Assembly (NCBI RefSeq): GCF_014332515.1
Contig: NZ_VFSD01000011.1
Coordinates: forward strand, 109,865-173,864
DNA from: Pontibacter beigongshangensis
Lineage (GTDB): Bacteria > Bacteroidota > Bacteroidia > Cytophagales > Hymenobacteraceae
Reading direction: 5' to 3'
DNA length: 64,000 nt
The notes below the pieces were generated by a model. The model was given only the letters and a program-made list of their open reading frames with translations. It was not told the DNA's origin and ran no database searches. A program made the translations under genes and the position numbers. Shown in pieces: positions 8,972 to 18,374 of this stretch. Position 1 is the first letter of the stretch, and the number at the start of each line of letters is the position of its first letter.

Positions 8972-9847
8972 GTGAGAACATCCGAAAAAATAATAGAAGG
9001 CCTGCTCTGGTTGTCGGCTGCCATTACCATTCTGGTAACAGCAGGCATCATCTGGGTGCTGCTTTCAGAAACGGTGGCCTTTTTCTCCGAAGTGTCGATT
9101 ATGTCGTTCCTTACCGACACCGAATGGACGCCCCTCTTTGCCGTGAAACGATTTGGCATACTCCCCCTGGTAGCCGGCACCTTTCTGACCACCGCCATTG
9201 CCATAGCCGTAGCGCTCCCTATCGGGCTGACCATCGCCATCTACCTGAACGAGTACGCCAATGCCAGCTTCCGGGCCGTTGTGAAACCTTTGCTGGAAAT
9301 TCTGGCCACCATCCCTACGGTGGTGTATGGCTTTTTCGCCCTCACGGTCGTAACACCCTTCCTGCAGCAGATTATTCCGGGTCTGGCTGGCTTCAATGCC
9401 TTGTCGGCAGGCATGGTGATGGGGATCATGATTATACCGATGATCTCTTCCCTCAGCGAGGATGCCATTAGTGCCGTGCCCAAGTCTTTGCGTGAGGCCG
9501 CCTACGGCATGGGCTCCACCCGCCTGCAGACCGCCTTCGGCGTGATGGTGCCGGCCGCCTCGTCTGGCATTCTGGTTTCTATTATCCTGGCCATCTCCCG
9601 CGCTGTGGGCGAGACCATGCTGGTAGCCATTGCGGCCGGGCAGCAGCCCCGCCTCACCCTCAACCCGCTCGTGCCCATCGAGACCATGACCACCTACATT
9701 GTGCAGGTGAGCCTTGGCGATGTGCCGCACGGGTCGCTGGAGTACCGGACTATTTTTGCTGTAGGCATCACGCTTTTTGTTTTTACGTTTGCCCTCAACA
9801 ACATCAGTTTCTGGATCAAAAAGAAATATCAGGAGAAATATGACTAA
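8972..9847 (+). CDS. pstC: Phosphate ABC transporter permease PstC
   Basis: 291 residues with six predicted membrane helices. The start is GTG, as no ATG lies before the first helix. Family signatures: [17 protein letters not shown], and the EAA loop [29 protein letters not shown] that contacts the ATPase PstB. RAVGETM near residue 210 is typical of the PstA/PstC pair. It forms the inner-membrane channel with PstA. The end overlaps pstA by 8 nt, indicating translational coupling. Confidence 0.95.
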   Translation: MRTSEKIIEGLLWLSAAITILVTAGIIWVLLSETVAFFSEVSIMSFLTDTEWTPLFAVKRFGILPLVAGTFLTTAIAIAVALPIGLTIAIYLNEYANASFRAVVKPLLEILATIPTVVYGFFALTVVTPFLQQIIPGLAGFNALSAGMVMGIMIIPMISSLSEDAISAVPKSLREAAYGMGSTRLQTAFGVMVPAASSGILVSIILAISRAVGETMLVAIAAGQQPRLTLNPLVPIETMTTYIVQVSLGDVPHGSLEYRTIFAVGITLFVFTFALNNISFWIKKKYQEKYD

Positions 9848-10697
9848 CTCAGACAGAAACAGGCTCAAGGATAAGGCTTTCCAGGTTTTTGGCGTCTTCT
9901 GCACCTTTATCGGGCTGGCGGTGCTGGCCATTTTCCTCATCGATATCCTGATAGATGGCCTCGGCCGCATCAACTGGGAGTTCCTCAACAACCTGCCATC
10001 GCGCAGGGCGCACCGGGCCGGCATCTACACTGCCTGGATCGGCACCCTCTGGATCCTGCTCCTGACAACGGTTATCGCCTTCCCACTGGGCATTTCGGCT
10101 GGTATTTACCTGGAAGAATATGCTAAAAAGAGCCGCATGGCCACTATCCTTGAAATAAACATTGCCAACCTGGCAGGCGTACCCTCCATTATCTATGGTT
10201 TGCTGGGGCTCGAGATCTTTGTAAGGCTGATGGCGCTGGGTGGCAGCCTGCTGGCAGGTGCCCTTACGCTGTCGCTCCTGATTCTGCCTATCGTGATCGT
10301 AACCACGCGCGAGGCTATAAAAGCCGTGCCCCGCAGCATCCGCGAGGGCTCCTTTGCGCTGGGCGCCTCTAAGTGGCAAACGGTGTGGCACCAGGTGCTG
10401 CCCGCCTCGTTTGGCGGTATCCTGACGGGCGTGATCCTGGCTATGTCGCGGGCAGTGGGCGAGGCGGCTCCCCTTATCGTGATCGGTGCGCTGGCGTATG
10501 TGCCCTTCGCCCCCGCCTCCCCCATGGATGAGTTCACGGTACTGCCCATCCAGATCTTTAACTGGATATCGAGGCCACAGGCAGCCTTTGCCACCAATGC
10601 CGCCGCGGCTATTATTGTATTGCTGTTAATTACCTTTATCTTAAACGGAATCGCTGTTTACCTTCGCCATAAGTGGCAGAAGCGTATAAAGTGGTAA
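9840..10697 (+). CDS. pstA: Phosphate ABC transporter permease PstA
   Basis: 285 residues. The ATG overlapping the pstC stop is used; it gives a normal N-terminus before the first membrane helix. The EAA loop reads [28 protein letters not shown], followed by [14 protein letters not shown], both characteristic of Pst[14 protein letters not shown] is the counterpart of the PstC segment before the loop. It pairs with PstC as the transmembrane half of the high-affinity phosphate importer. pstB starts 8 nt downstream. Confidence 0.95.
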   Translation: MTNSDRNRLKDKAFQVFGVFCTFIGLAVLAIFLIDILIDGLGRINWEFLNNLPSRRAHRAGIYTAWIGTLWILLLTTVIAFPLGISAGIYLEEYAKKSRMATILEINIANLAGVPSIIYGLLGLEIFVRLMALGGSLLAGALTLSLLILPIVIVTTREAIKAVPRSIREGSFALGASKWQTVWHQVLPASFGGILTGVILAMSRAVGEAAPLIVIGALAYVPFAPASPMDEFTVLPIQIFNWISRPQAAFATNAAAAIIVLLLITFILNGIAVYLRHKWQKRIKW

Positions 10698-10705
10698 CTG
10701 AGCCC

Positions 10706-11470
10706 ATGAAGAATAAAAAGAACAAGCTGGAGGCCATTGGCCTGAACGCCTACTACGGCGACTTCCTTGCCCTTAAAAATATTAGTGTTGCCATGGAAGA
10801 GAACCAGGTAACGGCTTTTATCGGCCCTTCTGGCTGCGGCAAATCCACCTTCCTGCGCACCTTAAACCGCATGAACGACTATATTGACGGGTTCAGGGTG
10901 GAAGGCGAGATATTGCTCGACGAGCAGGACATCTACAGAAAGGAAGTGCGGGTAGATGAGCTGCGCAAGCAGGTGGGCATGGTGTTCCAGAAGCCAAACC
11001 CGTTCCCCAAAACGATCTACGAAAATGTGGTATACGGGCTTAAGATTCAGGGCATCAAAGACAAGGAACTGCTGATGGAGACGGCCGAGAATACACTGCG
11101 GCAAACCACCCTTTGGGAAGAGGTGAAGGACAAGCTCCACAAATCGGCGCTGGCGCTGTCGGGGGGGCAGCAGCAGCGCCTCTGCATTGCGCGCGCACTG
11201 GCTATCTCACCCTCGGTCTTGCTCATGGACGAGCCCACTTCGGCCCTGGACCCTATCTCCACAGCCAAAATTGAGGAGCTGATTTATGAGCTGAAAAAGA
11301 ATTACACCATCGTGATTGTAACGCACAACATGCAACAGGCCGGCCGTATCAGCGACCATACCGCCTTCTTCTATATGGGAGAACTGGTAGAATTCGCCAA
11401 AACAAAAACGCTGTTCACCAGCCCCAAAGACACCCGCACGCAAAATTACATTACAGGCCGGTTTGGATGA
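10706..11470 (+). CDS. pstB: Phosphate ABC transporter ATPase PstB
   Basis: 254 residues, normal for PstB. Walker [10 protein letters not shown] at about 40-48, [11 protein letters not shown] (the Asn-Arg-Met stretch typical of PstB), Q-loop [16 protein letters not shown], signature LSGGQQQR, Walker [14 protein letters not shown] and H-loop VTHNMQQA. It hydrolyses ATP for PstCA and is also part of phosphate signalling through PhoU. The ATG at 10706 matches family N-termini; an upstream in-frame start would overlap pstA. Confidence 0.96.
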   Translation: MKNKKNKLEAIGLNAYYGDFLALKNISVAMEENQVTAFIGPSGCGKSTFLRTLNRMNDYIDGFRVEGEILLDEQDIYRKEVRVDELRKQVGMVFQKPNPFPKTIYENVVYGLKIQGIKDKELLMETAENTLRQTTLWEEVKDKLHKSALALSGGQQQRLCIARALAISPSVLLMDEPTSALDPISTAKIEELIYELKKNYTIVIVTHNMQQAGRISDHTAFFYMGELVEFAKTKTLFTSPKDTRTQNYITGRFG

Positions 11471-11637
11471 TTTGAATTTTGATTGAGTAAATGACAGAAA
11501 TCAACCGAAGCCATTTCATTAGAATTGAATACACTATTTGGCAGATTTTTCAGTTAATTTTTTACATCTCCCATCAATCACCATTCAGAAGTTGCGCATC
11601 CACAGTTAAAAAGTTCTCTCATTCAAAATTCAAAAAT

Positions 11638-12312
11638 ATGTCGCATATAGATATAGAAGTAAAACGGATCAAGGAAAAGCTGCTGGAGATGTGGGATCTG
11701 GTTGATTACCAGTTCCAGAGCGGCCAGGAGGCCATGGCCACCATAGACCATGAGCTGGCCAAGCGGGTTATAAAGCTAGGCAGGAAGGTGAACAACTACG
11801 ATGTGAAGATCGACCGGATGAGTGAGAATGTGCTGGCACTGTTTACGCCGGTGGCCATAGACCTGCGCCTGATGCTGGCTACGCTTAAAATAAACGCCAG
11901 CCTGGAGCGCATCGGCGACGACTCAGAAGGCATTGCCTATTTTGTGCAGAAGCTGTCGGCCCCGCTCAACCCGGAGCTGGTGGAAGAAACCAGGGTCATC
12001 GAAATGTACGAGGCAGCCAAAGCCATGCTGGCCGACTGCCGCACAGCCTTTATGAAGGACGACACGGAGCTGGCCAAGGAACTGATAAAGCGCGACAAAA
12101 CACTAAACAAGATCTACGCCAAAGCCGACACTATCATTGCCAGATGCCTCACTGAAGATATCTCTAAAATAGGCGAGGGGCTAGTGCTGTTTTCCATTAT
12201 CAAGAAGATAGAGCGTGTCGGCGACCAGATCACGAACATTGCCGAAGAAATTGTCTTCTACCGCGATGCCAAAGTGATCCGCCACAAAAGAAAGAAGAAA
12301 AAGAAGGAGTGA
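11638..12312 (+). CDS. phoU: Phosphate-signalling protein PhoU
   Basis: 224 residues in two homologous three-helix bundles. Conserved stretches are DLRLMLATLKINASLERIGDDSEGIA in the first half and IKKIERVGDQITNIAEEIVFY in the second; the E-R-(I/V)-G-D motifs bind metal clusters in known PhoU structures. It links PstB activity to the PhoR kinase, which is not in the window. The ATG at 11638 is chosen because the 49 codons before it have no family counterpart. The C-terminus is a run of lysines and arginines (RKKKKKE), an unusual basic tail. Confidence 0.93.
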   Translation: MSHIDIEVKRIKEKLLEMWDLVDYQFQSGQEAMATIDHELAKRVIKLGRKVNNYDVKIDRMSENVLALFTPVAIDLRLMLATLKINASLERIGDDSEGIAYFVQKLSAPLNPELVEETRVIEMYEAAKAMLADCRTAFMKDDTELAKELIKRDKTLNKIYAKADTIIARCLTEDISKIGEGLVLFSIIKKIERVGDQITNIAEEIVFYRDAKVIRHKRKKKKKE

Positions 12313-12354
12313 TAAAATAGCAAAATACCTTGCTTGCCACCTGCTTCACCAGGC

Positions 12355-12418
12355 TTTGCTGCCTGGCCTATCTGGTGCGGAACCGGCTTATGCGCCAGAT
12401 AGGCCAGGCAGCAGCAAA
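12355..12418 (+). terminator. Long hairpin after phoU, joined to an R repeat
   Basis: A stem of about 22 bp: GCTGCCTGGCCTATCTGG pairs with CCAGATAGGCCAGGCAGC around a 12-14-base loop. It merges into the CAG arm of R copy 5. There is no immediate T run (a TTTTT follows about 15 nt later), so it may stabilise or end the pst-phoU transcript. Confidence 0.6.
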
Positions 12419-12452
12419 GGGCTCGCAGGGGCCTTTTTGATTAGAATAATTT
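12409..12452 (+). repeat. R element copy 5 (forward)
   Basis: GGCAGCAGCAAAGG arm, CTCGCAGGGGCC core and end TTGATTAGAATAATTT, between phoU and ccmB. Confidence 0.8.
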
Positions 12453-12555
12453 CCTGAAAACCGCAAACTAGTACCTATAACCTTCATTTCTTCCCCATTC
12501 CTGCCCTAACTCTCCGATTTTAGCACAAAAAGTACCAAAGCAATCTTTTGTGTTG

Positions 12556-12563
12556 TAACTTTG
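12556..12563 (+). promoter_or_regulatory. -7 promoter box before ccmB
   Basis: TAACTTTG matches the Bacteroidota -7 consensus TAnnTTTG, 17 nt before the ccmB GTG. No TTTG is found at the expected -33 spacing. Confidence 0.5.
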
Positions 12564-12580
12564 TGTAAAACTTACCAAAA

Positions 12581-13249
12581 GTGCTGCTTAAAGAGATCTT
12601 GTTCTTGATGCGAAAGGACTTCCTGCTGGAGATGCGGCAGAAGTATGCTTTTAATGGCATGCTGCTGTATGTGAGTAGCACCGTGTTTGTGTGTTACCTC
12701 AGCTTTGGCCTCCGCTCCAATGTGCTCACCGTGCCCGTCTGGAATGCCGTACTTTGGATTATTCTACTTTTTACGTCGGTTAACGCCATTGCCAAGAGCT
12801 TTGTGCAGGAGAACAGGGGGCGGCTGCTGTACTTCTACTCTATCGTAAGTCCGCAGGGAGTTATCTTGTCCAAGATCCTGTATAACAGCTGCCTGATGCT
12901 GGTGCTGGCCCTCATCTGCTTTGTGTTTTACGCCTTTGTGCTGGGCAACCCGGTGCAGGATGTGCCCATGTTCCTGCTCACTATTCTGTTAGGAGCCATT
13001 GGCTTTTCCACCTCGCTTACCATGATTTCCGGTATCGCCTCCAAAGCCGCCAACAACGGAACCCTGATGGCGGTGCTCAGCTTTCCGGTAATCGTGCCGA
13101 TGCTGCTCATGCTCATAAAAATGTCTAAAAATGCCCTGGATGGATTAGATCGTAGCGTAAGCCTCGACGAGTTGCTCACCATACTGGCTATAAATATGAT
13201 TGTTGTCACTGTTTCTTACATCTTATTCCCGTACCTTTGGAGATCGTAA
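12581..13249 (+). CDS. ccmB: Heme exporter CcmB
   Basis: 222 residues with six predicted membrane helices, the usual size for CcmB. The start is GTG, followed by the family N-terminus LLKEILFLMRKDFLLEMRQKYAFNGMLLY. FVQENRGRLLYFYSIVSPQGVILSK and the loop with GFSTSLTMISGIASKA are CcmB-like. CcmB is the membrane partner of the ATPase CcmA and acts with CcmC in supplying heme to CcmE for cytochrome c maturation. No ccmA lies beside it, so the ATPase must be encoded elsewhere. Confidence 0.92.
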   Translation: MLLKEILFLMRKDFLLEMRQKYAFNGMLLYVSSTVFVCYLSFGLRSNVLTVPVWNAVLWIILLFTSVNAIAKSFVQENRGRLLYFYSIVSPQGVILSKILYNSCLMLVLALICFVFYAFVLGNPVQDVPMFLLTILLGAIGFSTSLTMISGIASKAANNGTLMAVLSFPVIVPMLLMLIKMSKNALDGLDRSVSLDELLTILAINMIVVTVSYILFPYLWRS

Positions 13250-13441
13250 AATACTGTAAAGTAAGCGATTACATCATTAAAGAAGGTTTGAAATTATTAT
13301 AACACAGCTACATAAGCTGGCACTAAGGGAGCAGATACAAGAACAAGCAGGTAAATAAATTGAATAAAATAAGAAGAGATGTTGTTGTGATAAGGCAGGA
13401 GAACCCGTGCTGTGTATAACATCTGAAAAACAGTATCTGAA

Positions 13442-14104
13442 ATGAAAAATTGGTGGAAAATATTGACAGTGCTGCTGCTGGTGTTCACGGTGGTGGCGGG
13501 CCTGCTCTCGGAGGTGCCGCGGCTGGCCATCCTGAACGAGACCATCCGGAACCTGTACTTCCATGTGCCCATGTGGTTTGGCATGATCCTGATTCTGCTC
13601 GTGTCGGTGGTGTACTCCATCCGGTACCTGCGCAAGCCCACCATCAAAAACGACATTATTGCCCATGAGTCAGCCAAGGTGGGTATCCTGTTCGGCGTGC
13701 TCGGCATCGTGACCGGCATGGAATGGGCCCGTTTTACGTGGGGAGAGTACTGGAGCAACGACCCCAAACAAAATGCTGCTGCCATTGGCCTACTGATCTA
13801 TTTTGCCTACCTGGTGTTGCGCAGCTCCTTTGCAGAGCAGCAGCAGCGGGCCCGGATAAGCGCGGTCTATAACATTTTCGCCTTTGCAGCGCTTATTCCG
13901 CTACTTTTTATACTGCCCCGCCTCACCGACTCGTTACATCCAGGGAATGGCGGCAACCCCGGCTTTAACGCCTACGACCTCGACAGCCGGCTGCGCCTGG
14001 TGTTTTACCCGGCCGTGCTGGGCTGGACCCTGCTCGGCATCTGGATCGTGAACATTAAATCAAGACTTGAATTACTAAGACAACGCCTATATGAAATTGC
14101 TTAG
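13442..14104 (+). CDS. ccmC: Heme-handling protein CcmC
   Basis: 220 residues, six membrane helices. The tryptophan-rich heme-handling segment is GMEWARFTWGEYWSNDPKQ (about 93-110), and two histidines flank it: the NLYFHVPMWFG helix and the HESAKVG region. It presents heme to CcmE. The 192-nt gap after ccmB has no feature of its own. The 3' end overlaps the next small gene by 14 nt. Confidence 0.92.
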   Translation: MKNWWKILTVLLLVFTVVAGLLSEVPRLAILNETIRNLYFHVPMWFGMILILLVSVVYSIRYLRKPTIKNDIIAHESAKVGILFGVLGIVTGMEWARFTWGEYWSNDPKQNAAAIGLLIYFAYLVLRSSFAEQQQRARISAVYNIFAFAALIPLLFILPRLTDSLHPGNGGNPGFNAYDLDSRLRLVFYPAVLGWTLLGIWIVNIKSRLELLRQRLYEIA

Positions 14105-14369
14105 ACTACTGGCCCTGAAGAGCCTGTTGCTGATTGCTTTGTTCGGGCCGGGAGCCACGCAGGCACAACCCGCCCAAAACCAGGGCACCACCATCATTGC
14201 CGAACCCGAAGTGGAGATGGCCGACCTGCTGCGCCGCGACGGGAAAATTTATGTAGTGATCGTTGTGCTGCTAACCCTGCTGGGCGGCGTGCTGGCTTAC
14301 CTGATCTCGCTGGACCGCAAGGTCGCCAAACTGGAGAAACAGGTAAAGGACGAGATGGTGAACCGGTAA
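14091..14369 (+). CDS. CcmD-like small membrane protein
   Basis: 92 residues. It has a signal-like N-terminus (LLLIALFGPGATQAQ), one strong membrane helix at about 54-74 (VIVVLLTLLGGVLAYLISL) and a charged helix KVAKLEKQVKDEM after it. That topology and its place after ccmC match CcmD, which holds heme-loaded CcmE against CcmC. It is longer than the classical CcmD of about 70 residues, with an extra periplasmic segment. The identity rests on position and topology rather than a sequence motif. Confidence 0.7.
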   Translation: MKLLRLLALKSLLLIALFGPGATQAQPAQNQGTTIIAEPEVEMADLLRRDGKIYVVIVVLLTLLGGVLAYLISLDRKVAKLEKQVKDEMVNR

Positions 14370-14532
14370 AAGCCTGAAGATTCCGCTGTCGGAGAGCGGC
14401 CTCAGATCACCCTGCTAAAAGCAGTCCTGGCAAGAAACAAGAAATTATTAAAAATGCCTCTACTCATGGATTTAAATTCTAAACCTGTGTGTTAGGCAAT
14501 CGAAGCGAGAGTTTCCACTAAATTAAAGATAG

Positions 14533-14949
14533 ATGAAAAAGTCACATATCATGGGCATGATCGTAATTGCCATGGCTATCGGCATTATTATGTCTACTGC
14601 CGGCGATGCCAGCACGTATGTTTCTTTCGGCGAGGCCATTGCCCGCGCCAAAGACGGCGACGACACCAAGGTACACGTAGTGGGCCGCCTCAAAAAAGAT
14701 GCGAAGGGCCATATTATAGGCATGCAGTACGACCCCACCATAGATCCCAACTACTTCGCCTTTACCTTAGTAGACACGAACCGTGTGGAGCAGCGCGTGG
14801 TTTATTTCCAGCCAAAGCCACAGGACTTCGAACGGTCGGAGCAGGTGGTAATTACCGGCAATATGCAGAACCAGGTGTTTGTGGCCGACAAGATATTGCT
14901 CAAGTGCCCTTCTAAGTACGTGGAGAAGGAAGTAACAGCAAGCCTGTAG
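14533..14949 (+). CDS. ccmE: Heme chaperone CcmE, CXXXY type
   Basis: 138 residues: an N-terminal membrane anchor, then the OB-fold domain (KVHVVGRLKKDAKGHIIGMQYDP, VVYFQPKPQDFERSEQVVITG). It carries heme from CcmC to CcmF in the periplasm. Where the classical protein has a heme-binding histidine, this one has Cys125-Pro-Ser-Lys-Tyr129 (LKCPSKY). That is the CXXXY variant known from Desulfovibrio and archaea, in systems that lack CcmH. No CcmG or CcmH gene is next to it. A 163-nt gap precedes the gene. Confidence 0.92.
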   Translation: MKKSHIMGMIVIAMAIGIIMSTAGDASTYVSFGEAIARAKDGDDTKVHVVGRLKKDAKGHIIGMQYDPTIDPNYFAFTLVDTNRVEQRVVYFQPKPQDFERSEQVVITGNMQNQVFVADKILLKCPSKYVEKEVTASL

Positions 14950-14962
14950 ACTAGCATAAGAG

Positions 14963-15060
14963 CTAAGAGTTGAAAGTTATGAGTTTAAGACTCGCTTTTC
15001 ACACTTGGCTCTTTTCCCGGTTCCACTCTTAACTCATAAACTTAACTTTTAACTCTTAGA
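14963..15060. repeat. Inverted repeat of family 3 between ccmE and ccmF
   Basis: CTAAGAGTTGAAAGTTATGAG and, on the right, CTCATAAACTTAACTTTT plus AACTCTTAG form imperfect arms of about 28-36 bp around 33 bp. Related stretches (CTTAACTTTTAACT) occur near 26165, 29755, 36305 and 60475. Confidence 0.6.
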
Positions 15061-15061
15061 A

Positions 15062-17656
15062 ATGATAAATACGCTGATCGGGGACATTGGTCATGTGAGT
15101 GTGATTATTGCGTTTGTGGCAGCCATGGTAGCCTCGTATGCCTACTTCATGGCTTCCGGCAACAAGGTAGAGGCCTCTGGCGACACCAGTTGGCGCAGGC
15201 TGGCAAGAGGAGCCTTTTATGTGCACTCCTTTGCTGTGCTGGCCGTTATCTTTTGCTTGTTCAATATCATTTACGAGCATCGCTACGAGTACTATTACGC
15301 CTGGAGCCACTCCTCTAACCACCTGCCTGTTTACTACATGATCTCCTGCTTCTGGGAAGGCCAGGAAGGCTCTTTCCTCCTCTGGATTTTCTGGCACGTG
15401 GCCCTGGGACTGGCGCTCATCCGCACCAGTCGCAAAAACAAGACCTGGGAGGCCCCGGTTATGGCGACCTTCTCTTTTGTGCAGATATTCCTTACCTCCA
15501 TGATCCTGGGAGTAGTTATTGGCGATTTCAAGCTTGGCTCCTCCCCTTTTATTCTCATGCGCGACTTCATGACGGATGCGCCCGTGTTTAAAATGGACCC
15601 GAACTTTGTGCCGACCGACGGCACAGGCCTTAACCCACTGCTGCAAAATTACTGGATGGTCATTCACCCGCCGACCCTTTTCCTGGGCTTTGCGGCTACG
15701 CTGGTACCGTTTGCTTTTGCCATTGCCGGCCTCTGGAAAGGCAAGTTTACGGAGTGGGTGAAGCCTGCACTGCCTTGGACCCATTTTGCTGCCTTGTCTT
15801 TGGGCATCGGTACGATGATGGGCGCTTACTGGGCCTACGAAACCCTTAACTTCGGGGGCTACTGGAACTGGGACCCGGTAGAAAACGCGGTGTACATTCC
15901 GTGGTTGGTGCTGGTGGGAGCTATCCACACCATGATCGCCTACCGCCGCAGCAAGCAGGGGCTGAGCGCCTCCTTTATCCTGATCATCGCTTCTTTCATC
16001 CTGATCCTGTATGCCACCTTCCTGACCCGAAGCGGTATTCTGGGCAATGCCTCGGTACACTCCTTCACCGACTTAGGTCTGTCCGGGCAATTATTTACCT
16101 ACCTGGCAGCTTTTATGGTGCTTTCCATCGCCCTGCTGGTGTACCGCTGGAAGCAGATTCCGAGCACAGAGAAAGAGCTTTCTACGTACAGTGCAGAATT
16201 CTGGGTGTTTATTGGGGCCGCTGTGCTTTGCCTGGCAGGTTTCCAGGTGCTGGCTACTACCTCTATCCCGGTTTACAACGCCTTCCTGGGCTTTATCGGC
16301 ATCGAGTCTAATGCAGCCCTGCCTGCCGACCAGATCGCGCACTACACTAAATTCCAGTTATGGGCCGGTGTGGCTATTGCCGTGCTAACGGGTGTAGGCC
16401 AGCTCCTGTGGTGGAAAAAAGCAAATAAGAGCAGCTTTAAGGATGCTATTACGCTTCCGCTCATGTTCACGCTGTTGCTCTCCAGCCTGGTTATTATCCT
16501 GTCTAACAAGTTCGATGTTTTTGCTTTTAAACTGGACAACCCGGTTTACATTACCTTATTTGTTTCGTCCCTTTTTGCGGTGCTTGCCAACGGCAGTATT
16601 ATCGCAGGACTGGTTCAGAAAAAGGTGAGCCTGTCGGGTGGTGCGGTGGCACACATCGGTGTTGCCCTTATGCTGGTTGGTATCCTGTTCTCCTCTGGCT
16701 ACGATAATATTATTTCGCAAAACCACTCCGGGCTGCTTTACTCACGCGAGTTCCCGGACGAGATAAACCGCGATAACGTGCTCCTGTGGCGCAATGCCCC
16801 CACCCAAATGGGCAAATACAAAGTGAGCTATCACGGCCAGTTTATGGAAGTGAAAGGTGTGCCGGGCTATGTCAGCAAAGAGCTGCTTTTCCGAACCGAC
16901 GATGAGTACGTAGCCATTGCGCGTGGTGACATTAAAGCCAAAAACAAGATATATTATAAAACCGGCGATACCCTGGACCTCCACTCGCCCGAGAACACCT
17001 TCTTCGAAGTAGAGTACAGCAACGAGGAAGAATCTTTTACGCTCTACCCACGGGCGCAGGTAAACGAAAACATGGGGCTGCTTGCCTCCCCTGACATCCA
17101 GCATTTTGCCGACAAAGACCTGTACACACACGTTTCGTCTATTGCTCCGGAAGAAAGAGAATGGGGACAACTACAGGAGTACGAGGTAGCGGCAGGCGAT
17201 ACGCTTATCCTGAACGACTATGTAGCCGTATTTAATGGCATTGAACGCATACCGCAGGTGCCGGGCGTAGTGCTGGCCGACGGAGATGTGGCCGTACAGG
17301 CCGACATGAAAATCCTGGGTGAGCGAAAAGAGTACCATGCGCACCCAGTGCTGATGATCAAAGACCAGATGATGGGCCGCTTGCCGGAAACCATCGAAGA
17401 CCTGGGCCTGCGCATCACCTTCATGAACATCGACACTGAGAATAACCGCTTTACCATTGGCGTAAATGCGTCCCAAAAAGACTGGATCATTCTGAAAGCA
17501 ATCGAAAAGCCATTTGTAAATATCCTTTGGATCGGCTCCATCGTCATGTCGATCGGGTTCGTGATGGCTATTATGCGACGCAAGCAGGAGAACGGCTCCG
17601 ATGGCAAAGCTCCTGCTACTGATCGAAAAAACAAGCGAAAAGTACAGGCAGCCTAA
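15062..17656 (+). CDS. ccmF: Cytochrome c heme lyase subunit CcmF
   Basis: 864 residues, many membrane helices. The WWD heme-handling domain reads GGYWNWDPVENAVYIPWL at about 264-283, followed by TFLTRSGILGNASVHSF, both diagnostic of CcmF. A large periplasmic domain (about 545-790) precedes the last helix and a basic tail (RKNKRK). It ligates heme from CcmE to apocytochromes. It is longer than the usual roughly 650 residues because the periplasmic domain is extended, as seen in Bacteroidota proteins of this type. It ends the ccmBCDEF cluster. Confidence 0.94.
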   Translation: MINTLIGDIGHVSVIIAFVAAMVASYAYFMASGNKVEASGDTSWRRLARGAFYVHSFAVLAVIFCLFNIIYEHRYEYYYAWSHSSNHLPVYYMISCFWEGQEGSFLLWIFWHVALGLALIRTSRKNKTWEAPVMATFSFVQIFLTSMILGVVIGDFKLGSSPFILMRDFMTDAPVFKMDPNFVPTDGTGLNPLLQNYWMVIHPPTLFLGFAATLVPFAFAIAGLWKGKFTEWVKPALPWTHFAALSLGIGTMMGAYWAYETLNFGGYWNWDPVENAVYIPWLVLVGAIHTMIAYRRSKQGLSASFILIIASFILILYATFLTRSGILGNASVHSFTDLGLSGQLFTYLAAFMVLSIALLVYRWKQIPSTEKELSTYSAEFWVFIGAAVLCLAGFQVLATTSIPVYNAFLGFIGIESNAALPADQIAHYTKFQLWAGVAIAVLTGVGQLLWWKKANKSSFKDAITLPLMFTLLLSSLVIILSNKFDVFAFKLDNPVYITLFVSSLFAVLANGSIIAGLVQKKVSLSGGAVAHIGVALMLVGILFSSGYDNIISQNHSGLLYSREFPDEINRDNVLLWRNAPTQMGKYKVSYHGQFMEVKGVPGYVSKELLFRTDDEYVAIARGDIKAKNKIYYKTGDTLDLHSPENTFFEVEYSNEEESFTLYPRAQVNENMGLLASPDIQHFADKDLYTHVSSIAPEEREWGQLQEYEVAAGDTLILNDYVAVFNGIERIPQVPGVVLADGDVAVQADMKILGERKEYHAHPVLMIKDQMMGRLPETIEDLGLRITFMNIDTENNRFTIGVNASQKDWIILKAIEKPFVNILWIGSIVMSIGFVMAIMRRKQENGSDGKAPATDRKNKRKVQAA

Positions 17657-17675
17657 GCACTTACCATAACCTACC

Positions 17676-17707
17676 AAAAAAGCCTTTGCCGATGCAAGGG
17701 CTTTTTT
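17676..17707 (+). terminator. Terminator after ccmF
   Basis: A 14-bp stem with one mismatch (AAAAAAGCCTTTGC with GCAAGGGCTTTTTT), ending in six T; 20 nt after the ccmF stop. Confidence 0.9.
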
Positions 17708-17763
17708 GTTGCCTACTATTATATCAACCCTTACAACTCACCCTGCCAGGTGGCAACAAAAGA

Positions 17764-18210
17764 GCAGCAGATCCTCCGGAGGGCCATTTTCATTCAAATA
17801 ATTTGAGTGCATAATACAGCCAGTGACAGAACTTATCTGGGCTCAATATTTAATTTGTACCAATTATGAAAAATCCTGCGTTTTGTGTCCTGTAGCAAAT
17901 GGCAGTACAAATTCGATTTCAGGAATTTAAGACGTCGCCTTTATAGGCAGGGGAAGCGATCGATCTAATAATACTCCTATCAAGAAGGTTCCAACAGTCT
18001 TAGCTGCTGCTCTATACGGTGTCCTTGCTATCTTATTGCAGGGTTGGGGGTCGAGCGCTCACGGCTGGGGAAGGGGCTGGAAATTATTCGGTCGCCAGGA
18101 CTGATACCGTGGATTGGTAAGCATAACTGGTAATGGCTATATAGATACTACTTCGTACACTGCGCACTCAAATTATTTGAATGAAAATGGCCCTCCGGAG
18201 CCTGCTGCTG
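17764..18210. mobile_element. Composite R element (MITE-like) with 37-bp inverted ends
   Basis: R copies 6 (forward) and 7 (reverse) are its ends: a perfect 37-bp inverted repeat at 17774-17810 and 18164-18200, running from CTCCGGAGGGCC to AATTTGAGTGC. The interior of about 353 bp has no reading frame. It carries CTTAGCTGCTGCTC and a 25-bp core (GAGCGCTCACGG then CTGGGGAAGGGGC) shared exactly with the element at 29263-29702. It fills most of the 718-bp gap between ccmF and the next gene. Confidence 0.7.
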
Positions 18211-18374
18211 TTAAGTAAATGAGGCATTGGAATCTATTTCCTGGTGTTTAATGTGACGAAGCAAACGTAAATCTGGAAATGAGGAAAATTAAAAACAGCA
18301 ACTGCCGCGAAGAAGACAAAAAGCCAGACATCTCCGATCTAAAAACCTTATTTTAGCTCCTGAAAAGTAATACT

